From an uncultured Agromyces sp. (GTDB taxonomy: Bacteria > Actinomycetota > Actinomycetes > Actinomycetales > Microbacteriaceae), in contig CAJXGN010000012.1 of the NCBI GenBank assembly GCA_913053875.1, positions 1 through 64,000 on the forward strand: 64,000 nt of DNA, read 5' to 3'. Of the stretch, positions 1-9,228 are shown piece by piece. The notes beneath the pieces are model-generated. The model made no database searches. It had not been told where the DNA came from and saw nothing but the letters and a program-made list of their open reading frames with translations. Position numbers and translations under genes: made by a program. Positions within the stretch are counted from its first letter, which is position 1. Each line of letters begins with the position of its first letter.

Positions 1-1
1 C

Positions 2-82
2 GAAAAAGTGGATAGCTGGCCTTTGCCGTCCTCTCCCAGGGGGCATCTCGAATTCTTCGTGGAGCGGCTCGTCGAAGTCTGA
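2..82 (+). CDS. fleN: FleN/FlhG 3' end (partial)
   Basis: The window opens in the last 26 codons of a reading frame that ends with TGA at 80-82. The translated tail contains the segments DSWPLPSSPRGHLEFFVERL, which I recognise as the C-terminus of FleN/FlhG, the MinD-like ATPase that limits flagellar number in polarly flagellated gammaproteobacteria. It lies 32 bp upstream of fliA, which is the usual flhF-fleN-fliA order in Pseudomonas and Marinobacter. The nucleotide-binding part is outside the window, so identification rests on the tail and the neighbour only. Confidence 0.65.
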   Translation, partial: EKVDSWPLPSSPRGHLEFFVERLVEV

Positions 83-114
83 TCTGAATCCAGTCCTACA
101 AGAAAACCGGATAC

Positions 115-858
115 ATGACATTGGCGAAACATCTGGGAATTTACCATCAGGCCGGCGCCAGGAGCCCTTCAGCCCTGATTGAAGAGCATGCGCCGCTGGT
201 CAAGAAAATCGCCCTTCATCTCATGGCCCGGCTGCCGCCATCAGTGCAGCTGGAAGACCTTATGCAGGCCGGTATGATTGGCCTGCTGGAGGCCGCGCAG
301 CGCTATTCTTCCGGCAAAGGTGCCACCTTTGAAACCTACGCAGGGATTCGCATCCGCGGCGCCATGGTGGATGAGATCCGCAAAGGCGACTGGGTGCCCC
401 GCTCAGTGCATCGCAACGCCCGGCGAATCGCCAGTGCTATCAAGCAGGTGGAAGATCGTACCGGGCGCGAGGCCCAGGATGCCGAAGTAGCTGAAGAGCT
501 TGGCATTGGTCTGGACGAGTATCATGCCTCACTCGCCGACGCTAACAGCGGTAGACTTTTTAGTCTTGATGAACTCAATGAATCCGGCGAGCTGCCGATA
601 GAAGAAGCAGAAGCGAGTGATAATCCGCTGGACGGTATTGCTTCAGGCGCTTTCCAGCGAAGTCTCGCAGACGCCATTGAGCAGTTGCCTGAGCGTGAAA
701 AGCTGGTATTGAGCCTGTATTACCAGGAAGAGCTCAACCTCAAGGAAATCGGTGCGGTGCTAGGGGTCAGTGAGAGCCGGGTAAGCCAGATTCACAGCCA
801 GGCGGCGTTGCGACTTCGCAGCCGGCTGGCCGAGTGGCGGGATGGTGACAACGACTGA
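115..858 (+). CDS. fliA: flagellar sigma factor FliA (sigma-28)
   Basis: Encodes a 247-residue sigma-70 family protein of the usual FliA length. Region 2 is visible at about residues 24-105 (HAPLVKKIALHL through RKGDWVPRSVH) and region 4 with its helix-turn-helix at about 190-240 (LPEREKLVLSLYY, then LKEIGAVLGVSESRVSQIH). FliA directs RNA polymerase to late flagellar and chemotaxis promoters; in this family FlgM is the anti-sigma factor (known biology, not in this window). It follows fleN and precedes cheY, as in Marinobacter/Pseudomonas. The ATG at 115 gives the family-typical N-terminus. Codon usage is mixed and moderate in GC, unlike everything after about 4.6 kb. Confidence 0.95.
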   Translation: MTLAKHLGIYHQAGARSPSALIEEHAPLVKKIALHLMARLPPSVQLEDLMQAGMIGLLEAAQRYSSGKGATFETYAGIRIRGAMVDEIRKGDWVPRSVHRNARRIASAIKQVEDRTGREAQDAEVAEELGIGLDEYHASLADANSGRLFSLDELNESGELPIEEAEASDNPLDGIASGAFQRSLADAIEQLPEREKLVLSLYYQEELNLKEIGAVLGVSESRVSQIHSQAALRLRSRLAEWRDGDND

Positions 859-1020
859 TCGGCCAGGTGCTGTGTTTCTCTTTCAGCAAGCTGTGTAGCT
901 TTTGGTAAACGATGCTTTACAACGTGCGCAAACACCACACAATAAGCGGTTAAGGTAGCAGCCTGCTAGACTTTCAAAAAAGGCTGAATGAATTCCGGGT
1001 GTTACTGACTGGAGGTCCCA

Positions 1021-1404
1021 TTGGACAAGAACATGAAAATTCTCATTGTGGATGACTTCTCCACAATGCGACGCATCATCAAAAACCTGCTGCGAGATCT
1101 CGGCTTCACCAATACGGATGAAGCGGACGATGGCAACACCGCGTTGCCCATGCTCCGAAGCGGCAAGTATGACTTCCTGGTGACTGACTGGAACATGCCC
1201 GGCATGTCGGGCTTTGACCTTCTGAAGGCTGTCCGTGCTGATGAAAATCTGAAGAACCTGCCGGTTCTGATGGTAACGGCGGAGGCCAAGCGGGACCAGA
1301 TCGTGGCTGCGGCTCAGGCCGGGGTGAACGGTTATGTGGTCAAGCCTTTCACGGCAGCCGTGCTGAAGGAAAAGATCGAGAAAATCTTCGAACGAATCCA
1401 GTAA
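1021..1404 (+). CDS. cheY: chemotaxis response regulator CheY
   Basis: Single-domain receiver of 127 residues that, when phosphorylated by CheA, binds the flagellar motor switch. All active-site residues are visible: acidic pair D11/D12, phospho-acceptor D56 (in [11 protein letters not shown]), T86 and K108 (VVKPF). A TTG start at 1021 is preferred because GGAGG at 1011-1015 lies five bases upstream; an in-frame ATG at 1033 is the alternative. The 859-1020 gap before it shows no recognisable sigma-28 promoter to me. It forms the head of a cheY-cheZ-cheA-cheB run typical of gammaproteobacteria with polar flagella. Confidence 0.96.
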   Translation: MDKNMKILIVDDFSTMRRIIKNLLRDLGFTNTDEADDGNTALPMLRSGKYDFLVTDWNMPGMSGFDLLKAVRADENLKNLPVLMVTAEAKRDQIVAAAQAGVNGYVVKPFTAAVLKEKIEKIFERIQ

Positions 1405-1425
1405 CCAGAGGTCGGATGGCTCGCC

Positions 1426-2211
1426 ATGAGTGATACCAAACAGAACCATCAGGGCCTTGATCCGGAGGTGGCGGAGAAGCTTCAAAAGCAGGCCTCCGAC
1501 CTGGCCGAGAATGTAAACGCCGGGAATTATGCCAAGGCGATGACCCTGATCAATGAACTGAGCGAGGTTCGCGATCAGAGTCTGTATCGGGAAGTGGGGC
1601 GACTGACCCGCAGCCTCCATGAGGCAATCCGGAACTTCCAGATAGACCCGCGTAATGCCGAGCAGAAAGAAGTCCTGTCGAAGATGAGCGACGCTTCTGA
1701 CCGTCTGGCCTATGTGGTTCAGATGACCAGCCAGGCGGCGAACCGCACCATGGATCTGGTTGAGGAAAGCATGCCGGTGGCTCACGCCATGCGGGATGAA
1801 GCGGTTGCCCTGCGGGATGAGTGGCAGCGTCTGCGCCGTCGTGAAATGGAGCCTGCGGAATTTCGGGAGCTTTACGGTCGCATCGACAAGTTCTTCGCTG
1901 GCCTGACGACAGACTCCGACAGTCTGTACCAGAACCTGTCGGAAATCCTTCTGGCTCAGGATTTTCAGGACCTTACCGGTCAGGTCATCCAGAAAGTCAC
2001 CGCGTTGGTGAAAGAGGTGGAAGACAACCTTCTTGGTCTGGTGGTGATGGCCAGCCACGTGGATCAACTGACCGGCACAGTGCATCAGATTGAAGAAAAA
2101 GAAGAATCGGCCGAAAAAGGTGTAGGCCCCCAGATCAAGGCCGATGAGCGGGAAGATGTAGTTTCGGGACAGGACGATGTGGACGATCTGCTGTCCAGTC
2201 TCGGATTCTGA
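1426..2211 (+). CDS. cheZ: CheY-P phosphatase CheZ
   Basis: Encodes 261 residues of mostly helical protein that accelerates dephosphorylation of CheY-P. The catalytic segment LLAQDFQDLTGQVIQKV is present (the conserved Asp and Gln of the CheZ active site), and the C-terminus ends in DDVDDLLSSLGF, the peptide that docks on CheY in this family. It starts 21 bp after cheY and is followed 18 bp later by cheA, so these are one transcription unit. CheZ is proteobacterial and absent from actinobacteria, which by itself marks this end of the window as foreign to the rest. Confidence 0.95.
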   Translation: MSDTKQNHQGLDPEVAEKLQKQASDLAENVNAGNYAKAMTLINELSEVRDQSLYREVGRLTRSLHEAIRNFQIDPRNAEQKEVLSKMSDASDRLAYVVQMTSQAANRTMDLVEESMPVAHAMRDEAVALRDEWQRLRRREMEPAEFRELYGRIDKFFAGLTTDSDSLYQNLSEILLAQDFQDLTGQVIQKVTALVKEVEDNLLGLVVMASHVDQLTGTVHQIEEKEESAEKGVGPQIKADEREDVVSGQDDVDDLLSSLGF

Positions 2212-2229
2212 TAATAAAGAGGGTGACGC

Positions 2230-4353
2230 ATGGCGTTAGATGCTGATGAAGAGATCCTGCAGGACTTCCTGGTAGAAGCCGGCGAGATACTCGAAAAGTT
2301 GTCGGAGCAACTGGTGGATCTGGAGCAGCATCCCGATGACAGCGATCTGCTGAACGCCATTTTTCGTGGCTTCCATACCGTGAAAGGGGGCGCAGGCTTT
2401 CTTCAACTGGAGGCACTGGTTAATTGCTGCCACTCTGCGGAGAACGTGTTTGATATTCTCCGGAATCACAAGCGCAAGGTAACACCGGACCTGATGGACG
2501 TGGTGCTGGAGGCGCTGGACAACGTTAATGCCATGTTCGAAGAAGTCCGCAACCGGGAAGAACCGACGCCCGCGCCGGACGAACTGATTGAAGCTCTGGA
2601 TGCACTCGCCAAACCCGAGTCCGAGGATGCACCGGCGGTGGAAGCGCCAACCCCGGCACAGGAGCCGTCGTCTGCGGATGTCGGGCAGCAAGGGGACCAG
2701 GGCGATATCACTGACGAAGAGTTCGAGCAGCTGCTGGATGCGTTGGCGGATGAAAAATCCGATGGCCAGAAACCGGTCGGCAACGAGCAGGTGAGCACCC
2801 CGGCAGAATCCGCCGGCGGCTCAGACAGTGATGAGATTACCGACGATGAATTTGAGGCCCTGCTGGATCAACTCCACGGCAAGGGCCAGTTTGCCGGCGC
2901 GCCTGCGGAAGATGAAACAGCCAAGGCAGATACTGATACCAGCGGTGGCTCAGAAAAATCAGCCGGCGACGCCGATCTGATTTCCGCCGACGAGTTCGAG
3001 AGCCTGCTGGACGAACTGCATGGCAAGGGGGCAGGCCCGAGCGCGGGGGCTGTTGCGGGTGAGCCCAAGCCGTCGCCGGCTCCATCAAGCAAGGCCGAAC
3101 CAGCCCCGGAACCAAAGAAAGCGGAAGCCAAAGCCGAGAGCAAGGCCGCTGCCAAGCCGGCCCCTGCACCTGCCCGTGAGGCCGCACCAGCGGGCGAAAC
3201 CACGGTTCGGGTTGATACCAAGCGCCTGGACGACATCATGAACATGGTGGGCGAACTGGTGCTGGTGCGTAACCGACTGCAGCGTCTGGGTTCCGAAAGC
3301 GAAGACGAACACATGCACAAGGCAGTGGCCAATCTCGATGTGGTGACCACGGATCTGCAGGCCGCCGTCATGCAAACACGGATGCAGCCGATCAAGAAAG
3401 TTTTCGGCCGTTTCCCCAGGGTGGTGCGCGACCTGGCCCGCAGTCTGAAGAAAGAAGTGAATCTGGTCATGCACGGTGAGGAAACCGACCTGGATAAAAA
3501 CCTGGTTGAAGCTCTGGCTGATCCCCTGGTGCACCTGGTGAGAAATTCCGTGGATCATGGTGTCGAGGCACCGGACGTACGGGAAAAGGCCGGCAAACCT
3601 CGCGCTGGAACCGTGACTCTGTCGGCGGAGCAGGAAGGCGACCATATTCTGCTGTCCATTGTCGACGACGGCGCCGGTATGAATCCTGATGTCTTGCGCC
3701 GCAAGGCGGTCGAGAAGGGCCTGTACGATCAGGATGCGGCAGACCGCCTTACCGATAACGAATGCTTCAATCTGATTTTTGCGGCCGGTTTCTCCACCAA
3801 GGACCAGATTTCCGATGTCTCTGGTCGGGGTGTCGGCATGGACGTGGTGAAAACCAAGATCGGCCAGCTCAATGGACAGATCAATATCATGTCCGAGCAG
3901 GGCAAGGGCACCAGCATTATCATCAAGGTGCCGCTGACCCTGGCCATTATGCCAACGCTGATGATCATGCTCGGTGACCAGTCTTTCGCGCTGCCGCTGG
4001 TGAATGTGGTGGAGATTTTCCACCTGGACCTGACCAAGACCAACATTGTCGACGGCAAAGAGTGCATTGTCGTGCGGGACAAAGTGTTCCCATTGTTCCA
4101 TATCAAGCGCTGGCTGGTGCATGGTGCGGCAGGTCAGGCCGAGCCGGAGAATGCGCACGTGGTGATTGTGGCCATGGGCACCAAACAGGTCGGCTTTGTC
4201 GTTGATCAGCTGATTGGCCAGGAAGAGGTGGTGATCAAACCTCTGGGCCGGGCCCTGCAGGGGACGCCAGGAATGGCCGGCGCCACCATCACCGGTGATG
4301 GCCGTATCGCCCTGATTATTGATGTGCCGAGCCTCCTGCAGCACTACGGCTGA
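2230..4353 (+). CDS. cheA: chemotaxis histidine kinase CheA
   Basis: Encodes a 707-residue soluble histidine kinase that receives signals from chemoreceptors through CheW and phosphorylates CheY and CheB. Visible order: HPt domain at about 1-125 with phospho-His H49 (FRGFHTVKGGAGFLQL); a long acidic then Ala/Pro/Lys-rich linker (130-322); dimerisation helix pair from about 325; HATPase domain with N box (LVHLVRNSVDHG), G1 (VDDGAGM) and G2 (GRGVGMDVVK) motifs; and a C-terminal CheW-like domain. No folded P2 (CheY-binding) domain is evident; instead the linker holds three copies of an acidic EFExLLDxL motif at residues 160-172, 203-215 and 251-263. It ends 33 bp before the cheB start. Confidence 0.96.
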   Translation: MALDADEEILQDFLVEAGEILEKLSEQLVDLEQHPDDSDLLNAIFRGFHTVKGGAGFLQLEALVNCCHSAENVFDILRNHKRKVTPDLMDVVLEALDNVNAMFEEVRNREEPTPAPDELIEALDALAKPESEDAPAVEAPTPAQEPSSADVGQQGDQGDITDEEFEQLLDALADEKSDGQKPVGNEQVSTPAESAGGSDSDEITDDEFEALLDQLHGKGQFAGAPAEDETAKADTDTSGGSEKSAGDADLISADEFESLLDELHGKGAGPSAGAVAGEPKPSPAPSSKAEPAPEPKKAEAKAESKAAAKPAPAPAREAAPAGETTVRVDTKRLDDIMNMVGELVLVRNRLQRLGSESEDEHMHKAVANLDVVTTDLQAAVMQTRMQPIKKVFGRFPRVVRDLARSLKKEVNLVMHGEETDLDKNLVEALADPLVHLVRNSVDHGVEAPDVREKAGKPRAGTVTLSAEQEGDHILLSIVDDGAGMNPDVLRRKAVEKGLYDQDAADRLTDNECFNLIFAAGFSTKDQISDVSGRGVGMDVVKTKIGQLNGQINIMSEQGKGTSIIIKVPLTLAIMPTLMIMLGDQSFALPLVNVVEIFHLDLTKTNIVDGKECIVVRDKVFPLFHIKRWLVHGAAGQAEPENAHVVIVAMGTKQVGFVVDQLIGQEEVVIKPLGRALQGTPGMAGATITGDGRIALIIDVPSLLQHYG

Positions 4354-4386
4354 GCAGGAATTTCCGGGATTGTGTAGGAGAAATGG

Positions 4387-5055
4387 ATGACAGTTTCTGT
4401 CCTGGTCGTTGACGATTCAGGGTTTTTTCGCAAACGGCTGACGGAAATCCTGACCAGCTCCGGCCAGATCAAGGTGGTTGGTGCTGCAACCAACGGTCGG
4501 GAAGGCGTGGAGCTGGCCGAAAAACTGCGTCCCGACGTGATCACCATGGATTACGAGATGCCGGTGATGGACGGCATCGAGGCGACCGGGCGCATCGTCG
4601 CGACGGAGCATCCGCCACGCGTGCTCGCGCTCACGACGTTCGACCTCGACGAGTACGTCTTCGCCACGGTGCGTGCCGGTGCCTCGGGCTTCCTGCTGAA
4701 GGATGCCCCGCCGGCCGACCTCGTGCACGCGGTGCGGGTCGTGGCCCGCGGGGAGTCCATGCTCGCACCGGCCGTCACCGCACGGCTGCTCGACCGGTTC
4801 GCCGCGACGCCCGGCGCAGCCGATCGCCCCGGAGCGTCGCTGCCGGCGCTCACCGAGCGGGAGGCCGAGATCGTGCGGCTCGTCGCGCACGGGCTGTCGA
4901 ACGGCGAGATCGCCGGCCGGCTCTTCCTCAGCGAGTCGACGGTCAAGACCTACGTGTCGCGGCTGCTGACGAAGCTCGACGCGCGCGACCGCGTGCAGGT
5001 CGCGGTGCTCGCCTACGAGAGCGGCCTGGTGCGCCCCGGCGAGCCCACGGCCTGA
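4387..5055 (+). CDS. hybrid ORF: CheB receiver 5' part joined to an actinobacterial NarL/FixJ-type regulator
   Basis: An uninterrupted 222-codon frame whose two ends come from different organisms. Residues 1 to about 57 match CheB (N-terminus [21 protein letters not shown]10 and phospho-site D55 in ITMDYEMP); the start at 4387 has a GGAG element at 4377-4380. From about residue 60 the protein is a NarL/LuxR-type response regulator: [15 protein letters not shown] with receiver Lys K105, then a C-terminal GerE helix-turn-helix at about 155-215 ([21 protein letters not shown] and [11 protein letters not shown]). The methylesterase domain of CheB is missing, and so is the true N-terminus of the LuxR regulator. 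Codon usage changes abruptly at the join. I read this as an artefactual in-frame fusion through the shared MPVMDGIEA motif, not a real gene. Confidence 0.85.
   Translation: MTVSVLVVDDSGFFRKRLTEILTSSGQIKVVGAATNGREGVELAEKLRPDVITMDYEMPVMDGIEATGRIVATEHPPRVLALTTFDLDEYVFATVRAGASGFLLKDAPPADLVHAVRVVARGESMLAPAVTARLLDRFAATPGAADRPGASLPALTEREAEIVRLVAHGLSNGEIAGRLFLSESTVKTYVSRLLTKLDARDRVQVAVLAYESGLVRPGEPTA
4555..4590. other. chimeric junction between a Marinobacter-like and a Microbacteriaceae-like sequence
   Basis: Upstream of this interval codons are mixed (ttt, aaa, gca, ggt all common) and genes are proteobacterial; downstream nearly every codon ends in G or C and every gene is actinobacterial. The interval encodes [12 protein letters not shown], a motif conserved in both receiver families, so both source genes could share around 20 identical bases here. 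That is a sufficient seed for an assembly or amplification chimera. No insertion sequence, tRNA, integrase or direct repeat flanks it. Confidence 0.85.
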
Positions 5056-5117
5056 GCGCTCGCGCGACACGTCCTCCGCCCACGGCGAACAGCACGACCC
5101 CGCCGATTCGCAGCGGA

Positions 5118-5123
5118 TAGATT
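5118..5123 (+). promoter_or_regulatory. candidate -10 box of clpP1
   Basis: TAGATT fits the actinobacterial TAnnnT -10 pattern and sits about 36 bases before the preferred clpP1 ATG (5159), leaving a short leader with a GGAG ribosome site at 5149-5152. The 5056-5117 stretch holds no other feature I can name; the trigger-factor gene that often precedes clpP in actinobacteria is not here. Confidence 0.4.
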
Positions 5124-5158
5124 CGATGCCGAACGCGAATACCGAAATGGAGCGACAC

Positions 5159-5743
5159 ATGGCCGAACCGGCACTGCAGCCCAGTGTTTTCGATCGACTG
5201 CTGAAGGACCGCATCATCTGGCTCGGTTCCGAGGTGCGAGACGACAACGCGAACGAGATCGCCGCGAAGCTCCTGCTCCTCGCCGCCGAGGACCCGAAGA
5301 AGGACATCTACCTCTACATCAACTCGCCCGGCGGCTCGATCACCGCGGGCATGGCGATCTACGACACGATGCAGTTCGTGCCGAACGACATCGTCACGGT
5401 CGGCATCGGCATGGCCGCCTCGATGGGGCAGCTCTTGCTCACCGCGGGCGCGAAGGGCAAGCGGTACATCACTCCGAACGCACGCGTGCTGCTGCACCAG
5501 CCGCACGGCGGCTTCGGCGGCACCGCGAGCGACATCCAGACGCAGGCGCAGCTCATCCTCGACATGAAGCGCCGCCTCGCCGAGATCACCGCCGCTGCGA
5601 CCGGGAAGACGGTCGAGCAGATCAACGCCGACGGCGACCGCGACCGCTGGTTCAACGCCGAGGAGGCCCTCGAGTACGGCTTCGTCGACGCGATCCGCGA
5701 GTCGGCGACCGACGTCTCGGGCGGCGGCGGCACGGCGGCATAG
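5159..5743 (+). CDS. clpP: ATP-dependent Clp protease proteolytic subunit 1
   Basis: Serine peptidase subunit of the Clp protease. The catalytic triad regions are visible: Ser in [10 protein letters not shown], His in LLHQPHGG and the Asp in the [15 protein letters not shown] tail region. I chose the ATG at 5159 (194 residues, [15 protein letters not shown]) because GGAG lies six bases upstream; an in-frame ATG at 5126 would add 11 unconserved residues. It is followed 30 bp later by a second clpP and then clpX, the standard actinobacterial clpP1-clpP2-clpX arrangement in which both ClpP types assemble into one mixed tetradecamer. Confidence 0.95.
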   Translation: MAEPALQPSVFDRLLKDRIIWLGSEVRDDNANEIAAKLLLLAAEDPKKDIYLYINSPGGSITAGMAIYDTMQFVPNDIVTVGIGMAASMGQLLLTAGAKGKRYITPNARVLLHQPHGGFGGTASDIQTQAQLILDMKRRLAEITAAATGKTVEQINADGDRDRWFNAEEALEYGFVDAIRESATDVSGGGGTAA

Positions 5744-5773
5744 GGCAGCGAGAGAAGAGAGAACGACACCCAC

Positions 5774-6445
5774 ATGAAGACTCCCGACTTCGGCGGCACC
5801 GCGCACGGCGCCCTCGCCGCCCCCGGTTCGCGCTACATCCTCCCCAGCTTCGAGGAGCGCACGGCCTACGGCTACAAGCGCCAGGACCCGTACGCCAAGC
5901 TCTTCGAGGACCGCATCATCTTCCTCGGCGTGCAGGTCGACGACGCGTCGGCCGACGACATCATGGCCCAGCTGCTCGTGCTCGAGTCGATGGACCCCGA
6001 CCGCGACATCATCCTGTACATCAACTCGCCCGGCGGCTCGTTCACGGCCATGACGGCGATCTACGACACGATGCAGTACATCCGCCCGCAGATCCAGACG
6101 GTCGTGCTCGGCCAGGCGGCGTCGGCGGCAGCGGTCATCGCGGCGGCCGGTACGCCCGGCAAGCGCCTCGCGCTGCCGAACGCGCGCGTGCTCATCCACC
6201 AGCCCGCGGTCGGCCAGGCCGGCCAGGGCCAGGCGTCCGACATCGAGATCCAGGCGGCCGAGATCATGCGCATGCGCACGTGGCTCGAGGAGACGCTCGC
6301 GCGCCACTCGAACCGCGACCAGCAGCAGGTGCACGAGGACATCGACCGCGACAAGATCCTCTCCGCGGAGGAGTCGCTCGAGTACGGCCTCATCGACCAG
6401 GTGCTCACGAGCCGCAAGACGACCCCGGCGTCGATCACCCCGTAG
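5774..6445 (+). CDS. clpP: ATP-dependent Clp protease proteolytic subunit 2
   Basis: A 223-residue ClpP paralogue of the neighbour upstream, with Ser in [15 protein letters not shown], His in [12 protein letters not shown] and Asp in the [18 protein letters not shown] segment. The N-terminus is about 30 residues longer than ClpP1 and includes the motif [19 protein letters not shown], normal for actinobacterial ClpP2. It is co-transcribed with clpP1 (30-bp gap) and is followed by a strong hairpin before clpX. Confidence 0.95.
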   Translation: MKTPDFGGTAHGALAAPGSRYILPSFEERTAYGYKRQDPYAKLFEDRIIFLGVQVDDASADDIMAQLLVLESMDPDRDIILYINSPGGSFTAMTAIYDTMQYIRPQIQTVVLGQAASAAAVIAAAGTPGKRLALPNARVLIHQPAVGQAGQGQASDIEIQAAEIMRMRTWLEETLARHSNRDQQQVHEDIDRDKILSAEESLEYGLIDQVLTSRKTTPASITP

Positions 6446-6460
6446 CATCCGCTCGATTCA

Positions 6461-6495
6461 CGAAGGCGGGAGGGCATGTGCCCCTCCCGCCTTCG
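6461..6495 (+). terminator. hairpin after clpP2
   Basis: A perfect 14-bp inverted repeat (CGAAGGCGGGAGGG at 6461-6474, complement at 6482-6495) with a 7-nt loop, 15 bp after the clpP2 stop and followed by TCGTTT. It would separate the clpP operon from clpX, which then needs its own promoter. Confidence 0.8.
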
Positions 6496-6546
6496 TCGTT
6501 TCACGACATGATCGCGCGAGTTCCGTCGCAGAGTCGGTGCGGCGGG

Positions 6547-6552
6547 TTAGGC
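6547..6552 (+). promoter_or_regulatory. candidate -10 box of clpX
   Basis: TAGGCT lies 32 bases upstream of the clpX ATG, just after the clpP2 terminator; a ribosome site AAGGAGG follows at 6571-6577. Together they suggest clpX has its own transcript. Confidence 0.45.
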
Positions 6553-6584
6553 TCGAACCGTCGCACATCGAAGGAGGCACGCAC

Positions 6585-7858
<1,274 letters not shown>

Positions 7859-7862
<4 letters not shown>

Positions 7863-8830
7863 GCCCGTTCTTCGGCGTGCCGGAGCACGCCCAGCAGCTC
7901 GTCGCGCGCGTAGTGCGCCCACCGCTGCAGTTCCGCATCGGTCATGGAGTCGAGCACGCCGGTCCAGGTGCCCGTGCGATTGACGGCGTGCACGACGCGC
8001 ATCGACCGCCACTCGTCGTCGGTCGGTGTCCGGAGTCCCCACGCCGCAGCCCAGCTGTCGAGCACGGGCTCCCACGCGAGGTCCGGCCGCCGATCGATCC
8101 AGTCGTGCGGCACCGCGAGCACCTCGAGCGCGTTCGCCCACTGGCCGTCCGCGAGGTCGAACAGCCGGTAGCCGTCACCCGCGGGTGTGGCGTTGCCGGG
8201 GTGGAGGTCGCCGTGGTTCCACGCAGTCGGGTACGGCGAGTCGGCGAGCACGCCGACGGCCTCCACGACCGCCGGGAGTGCAGCACGCAGGCGTGACGCG
8301 TCGGCCTCCTCGAGCCGTGCCGGGTGCGACTCCGGAAGATCCGCCAGCAGGTCGGTCAATGCCGCGAACCGTTCGGGCACCCGGATGCTGCGATCCGGCA
8401 CGCCCGCACCCACGAGTTCGGCGCGACGCTCGGCGAGCGCGGACTGCAGCCGCCCCGCTTCGGCGACGAGCCCGGTCCAGGCGCCGTTCGTGAGCGTGCC
8501 GCGATCGGCGACGGATGCACCGTGGTCGGCCGTGAGCAGCAGCCCGCGCACCTGGTCGATCGCGAGCGGCGCCGGCACGGTGCCCGGCGCCAGCTCCGCG
8601 AGCACCGCCTGCGCGTGCGCCTCGAAGGCCATCGACGGATGGTTCTGCTTGCACCAGACGACGCCCGCGCTCGTGGCGATCGTGAGCTGCGTCGACCACG
8701 GCCGTACCCGGCGCCGTTCGAGCGGCCCCGTCGGCCGGACGCCGACCTCGCGCAGCATCCGCCGCACCCGGCCGTCGGTCGTGGCGAGCCACTCGGGTGA
8801 GCTCACCTGCTCGCTGAACGGGGTCGCCAT
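7859..8830 (-). CDS. aminoglycoside-phosphotransferase-fold protein
   Basis: About 323 residues with the kinase-like APH fold: the catalytic-loop motif [11 protein letters not shown] and a downstream metal-binding segment [11 protein letters not shown] that stands in for DFG. An N-lobe Lys is plausible in [10 protein letters not shown]. Members of this family phosphorylate small molecules or are uncharacterised; nothing here indicates antibiotic resistance. The ATG at 8830 is preferred over an in-frame GTG at 8836 because TAGGCT (8842-8837) lies exactly six bases before it, consistent with a leaderless mRNA. It converges on clpX, sharing CTAG with its stop. Confidence 0.7.
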
Positions 8831-8836
8831 GCGCAC

Positions 8837-8842
8837 AGCCTA
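8837..8842 (-). promoter_or_regulatory. -10 box for leaderless APH-fold gene
   Basis: On the minus strand TAGGCT is followed by six bases and then ATG. No ribosome-binding site lies between, so transcription would begin at or next to the start codon. Confidence 0.5.
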
Positions 8843-8850
8843 GGGAGCGT

Positions 8851-9135
8851 TCAGTCGTACGTGCCCACGACCTCCCAGCGGAGCGTCGTCGGGTCGAGCA
8901 CCACGTCGAAGACCAGCGAGGCCGACCCGTCGTCGGCCGTGCCCTGGAAGCGCCAGCCGGTGATGTCGAGCGGGCCGCGCACGCCCACGCCGGCGAGCGG
9001 GCGCCACCACGGGCAGGCGCCGACGAGCGGGGTCGGGCGGTCGGTCACGCGATAGCGCACCTGGCGCCAGACGAGGCGCAGCGGTTCGTCGTCGTCGCCC
9101 GTCCAGACGACGGTCTCCGACTCCATCGTGCGCAT
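8851..9135 (-). CDS. small DUF6504-like protein, probably SOS-regulated
   Basis: Encodes 94 residues; the pattern (WTGDDDEPLRLVWRQVRYRV, a Trp-rich middle, ITGWRFQGTADDG, and a final RWEVVGTYD) resembles the DUF6504 family, which in actinobacteria is often encoded near the ImuA'/ImuB/DnaE2 mutagenesis genes. The ATG at 9135 is chosen because GGAGG (9145-9141) lies five bases upstream; an earlier ATG at 9147 overlaps that ribosome site. A perfect LexA-type palindrome lies immediately upstream. No DnaE2 or ImuB gene is in the window, so a DNA-damage role is inference from family and operator. The family assignment is from recall. Confidence 0.6.
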   Translation of the reverse strand: MRTMESETVVWTGDDDEPLRLVWRQVRYRVTDRPTPLVGACPWWRPLAGVGVRGPLDITGWRFQGTADDGSASLVFDVVLDPTTLRWEVVGTYD

Positions 9136-9145
9136 CGCGGCCTCC

Positions 9146-9165
9146 ATTCGAACATGTGTTCGAAT
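9146..9165. promoter_or_regulatory. LexA/SOS box
   Basis: Perfect inverted repeat ATTCGAAC-ATGT-GTTCGAAT, whose core TCGAAC-N4-GTTCGA (9148-9163) matches the actinobacterial LexA consensus at every fixed position. On the minus strand it directly follows a -10 box TAGCAT (9169-9164), so bound LexA would cover the transcription start of the DUF6504-like gene. Confidence 0.8.
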
Positions 9166-9192
9166 GCTACGTCCCCGGGGCGCGACACGCCA

Positions 9193-9211
9193 ACGCCCGG
9201 TGGACGGGCGT
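9193..9211 (-). terminator. weak hairpin after sepH
   Basis: A 7-bp inverted repeat (ACGCCCG / CGGGCGT) with a 5-nt loop, 18 bp after the sepH stop on the minus strand. It is short and lacks a T run, so its role is uncertain. Confidence 0.4.
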
Positions 9212-9228
9212 CAAGGGGGCGGGTCGGC

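Noticed and set aside
1..4590. Recent horizontal acquisition of a chemotaxis island by the actinobacterium
   Set aside because: The join splits two regulators in a shared motif, there is no integrase, tRNA, repeat or other boundary in view, and codon usage is not at all adapted. A mis-join is simpler.
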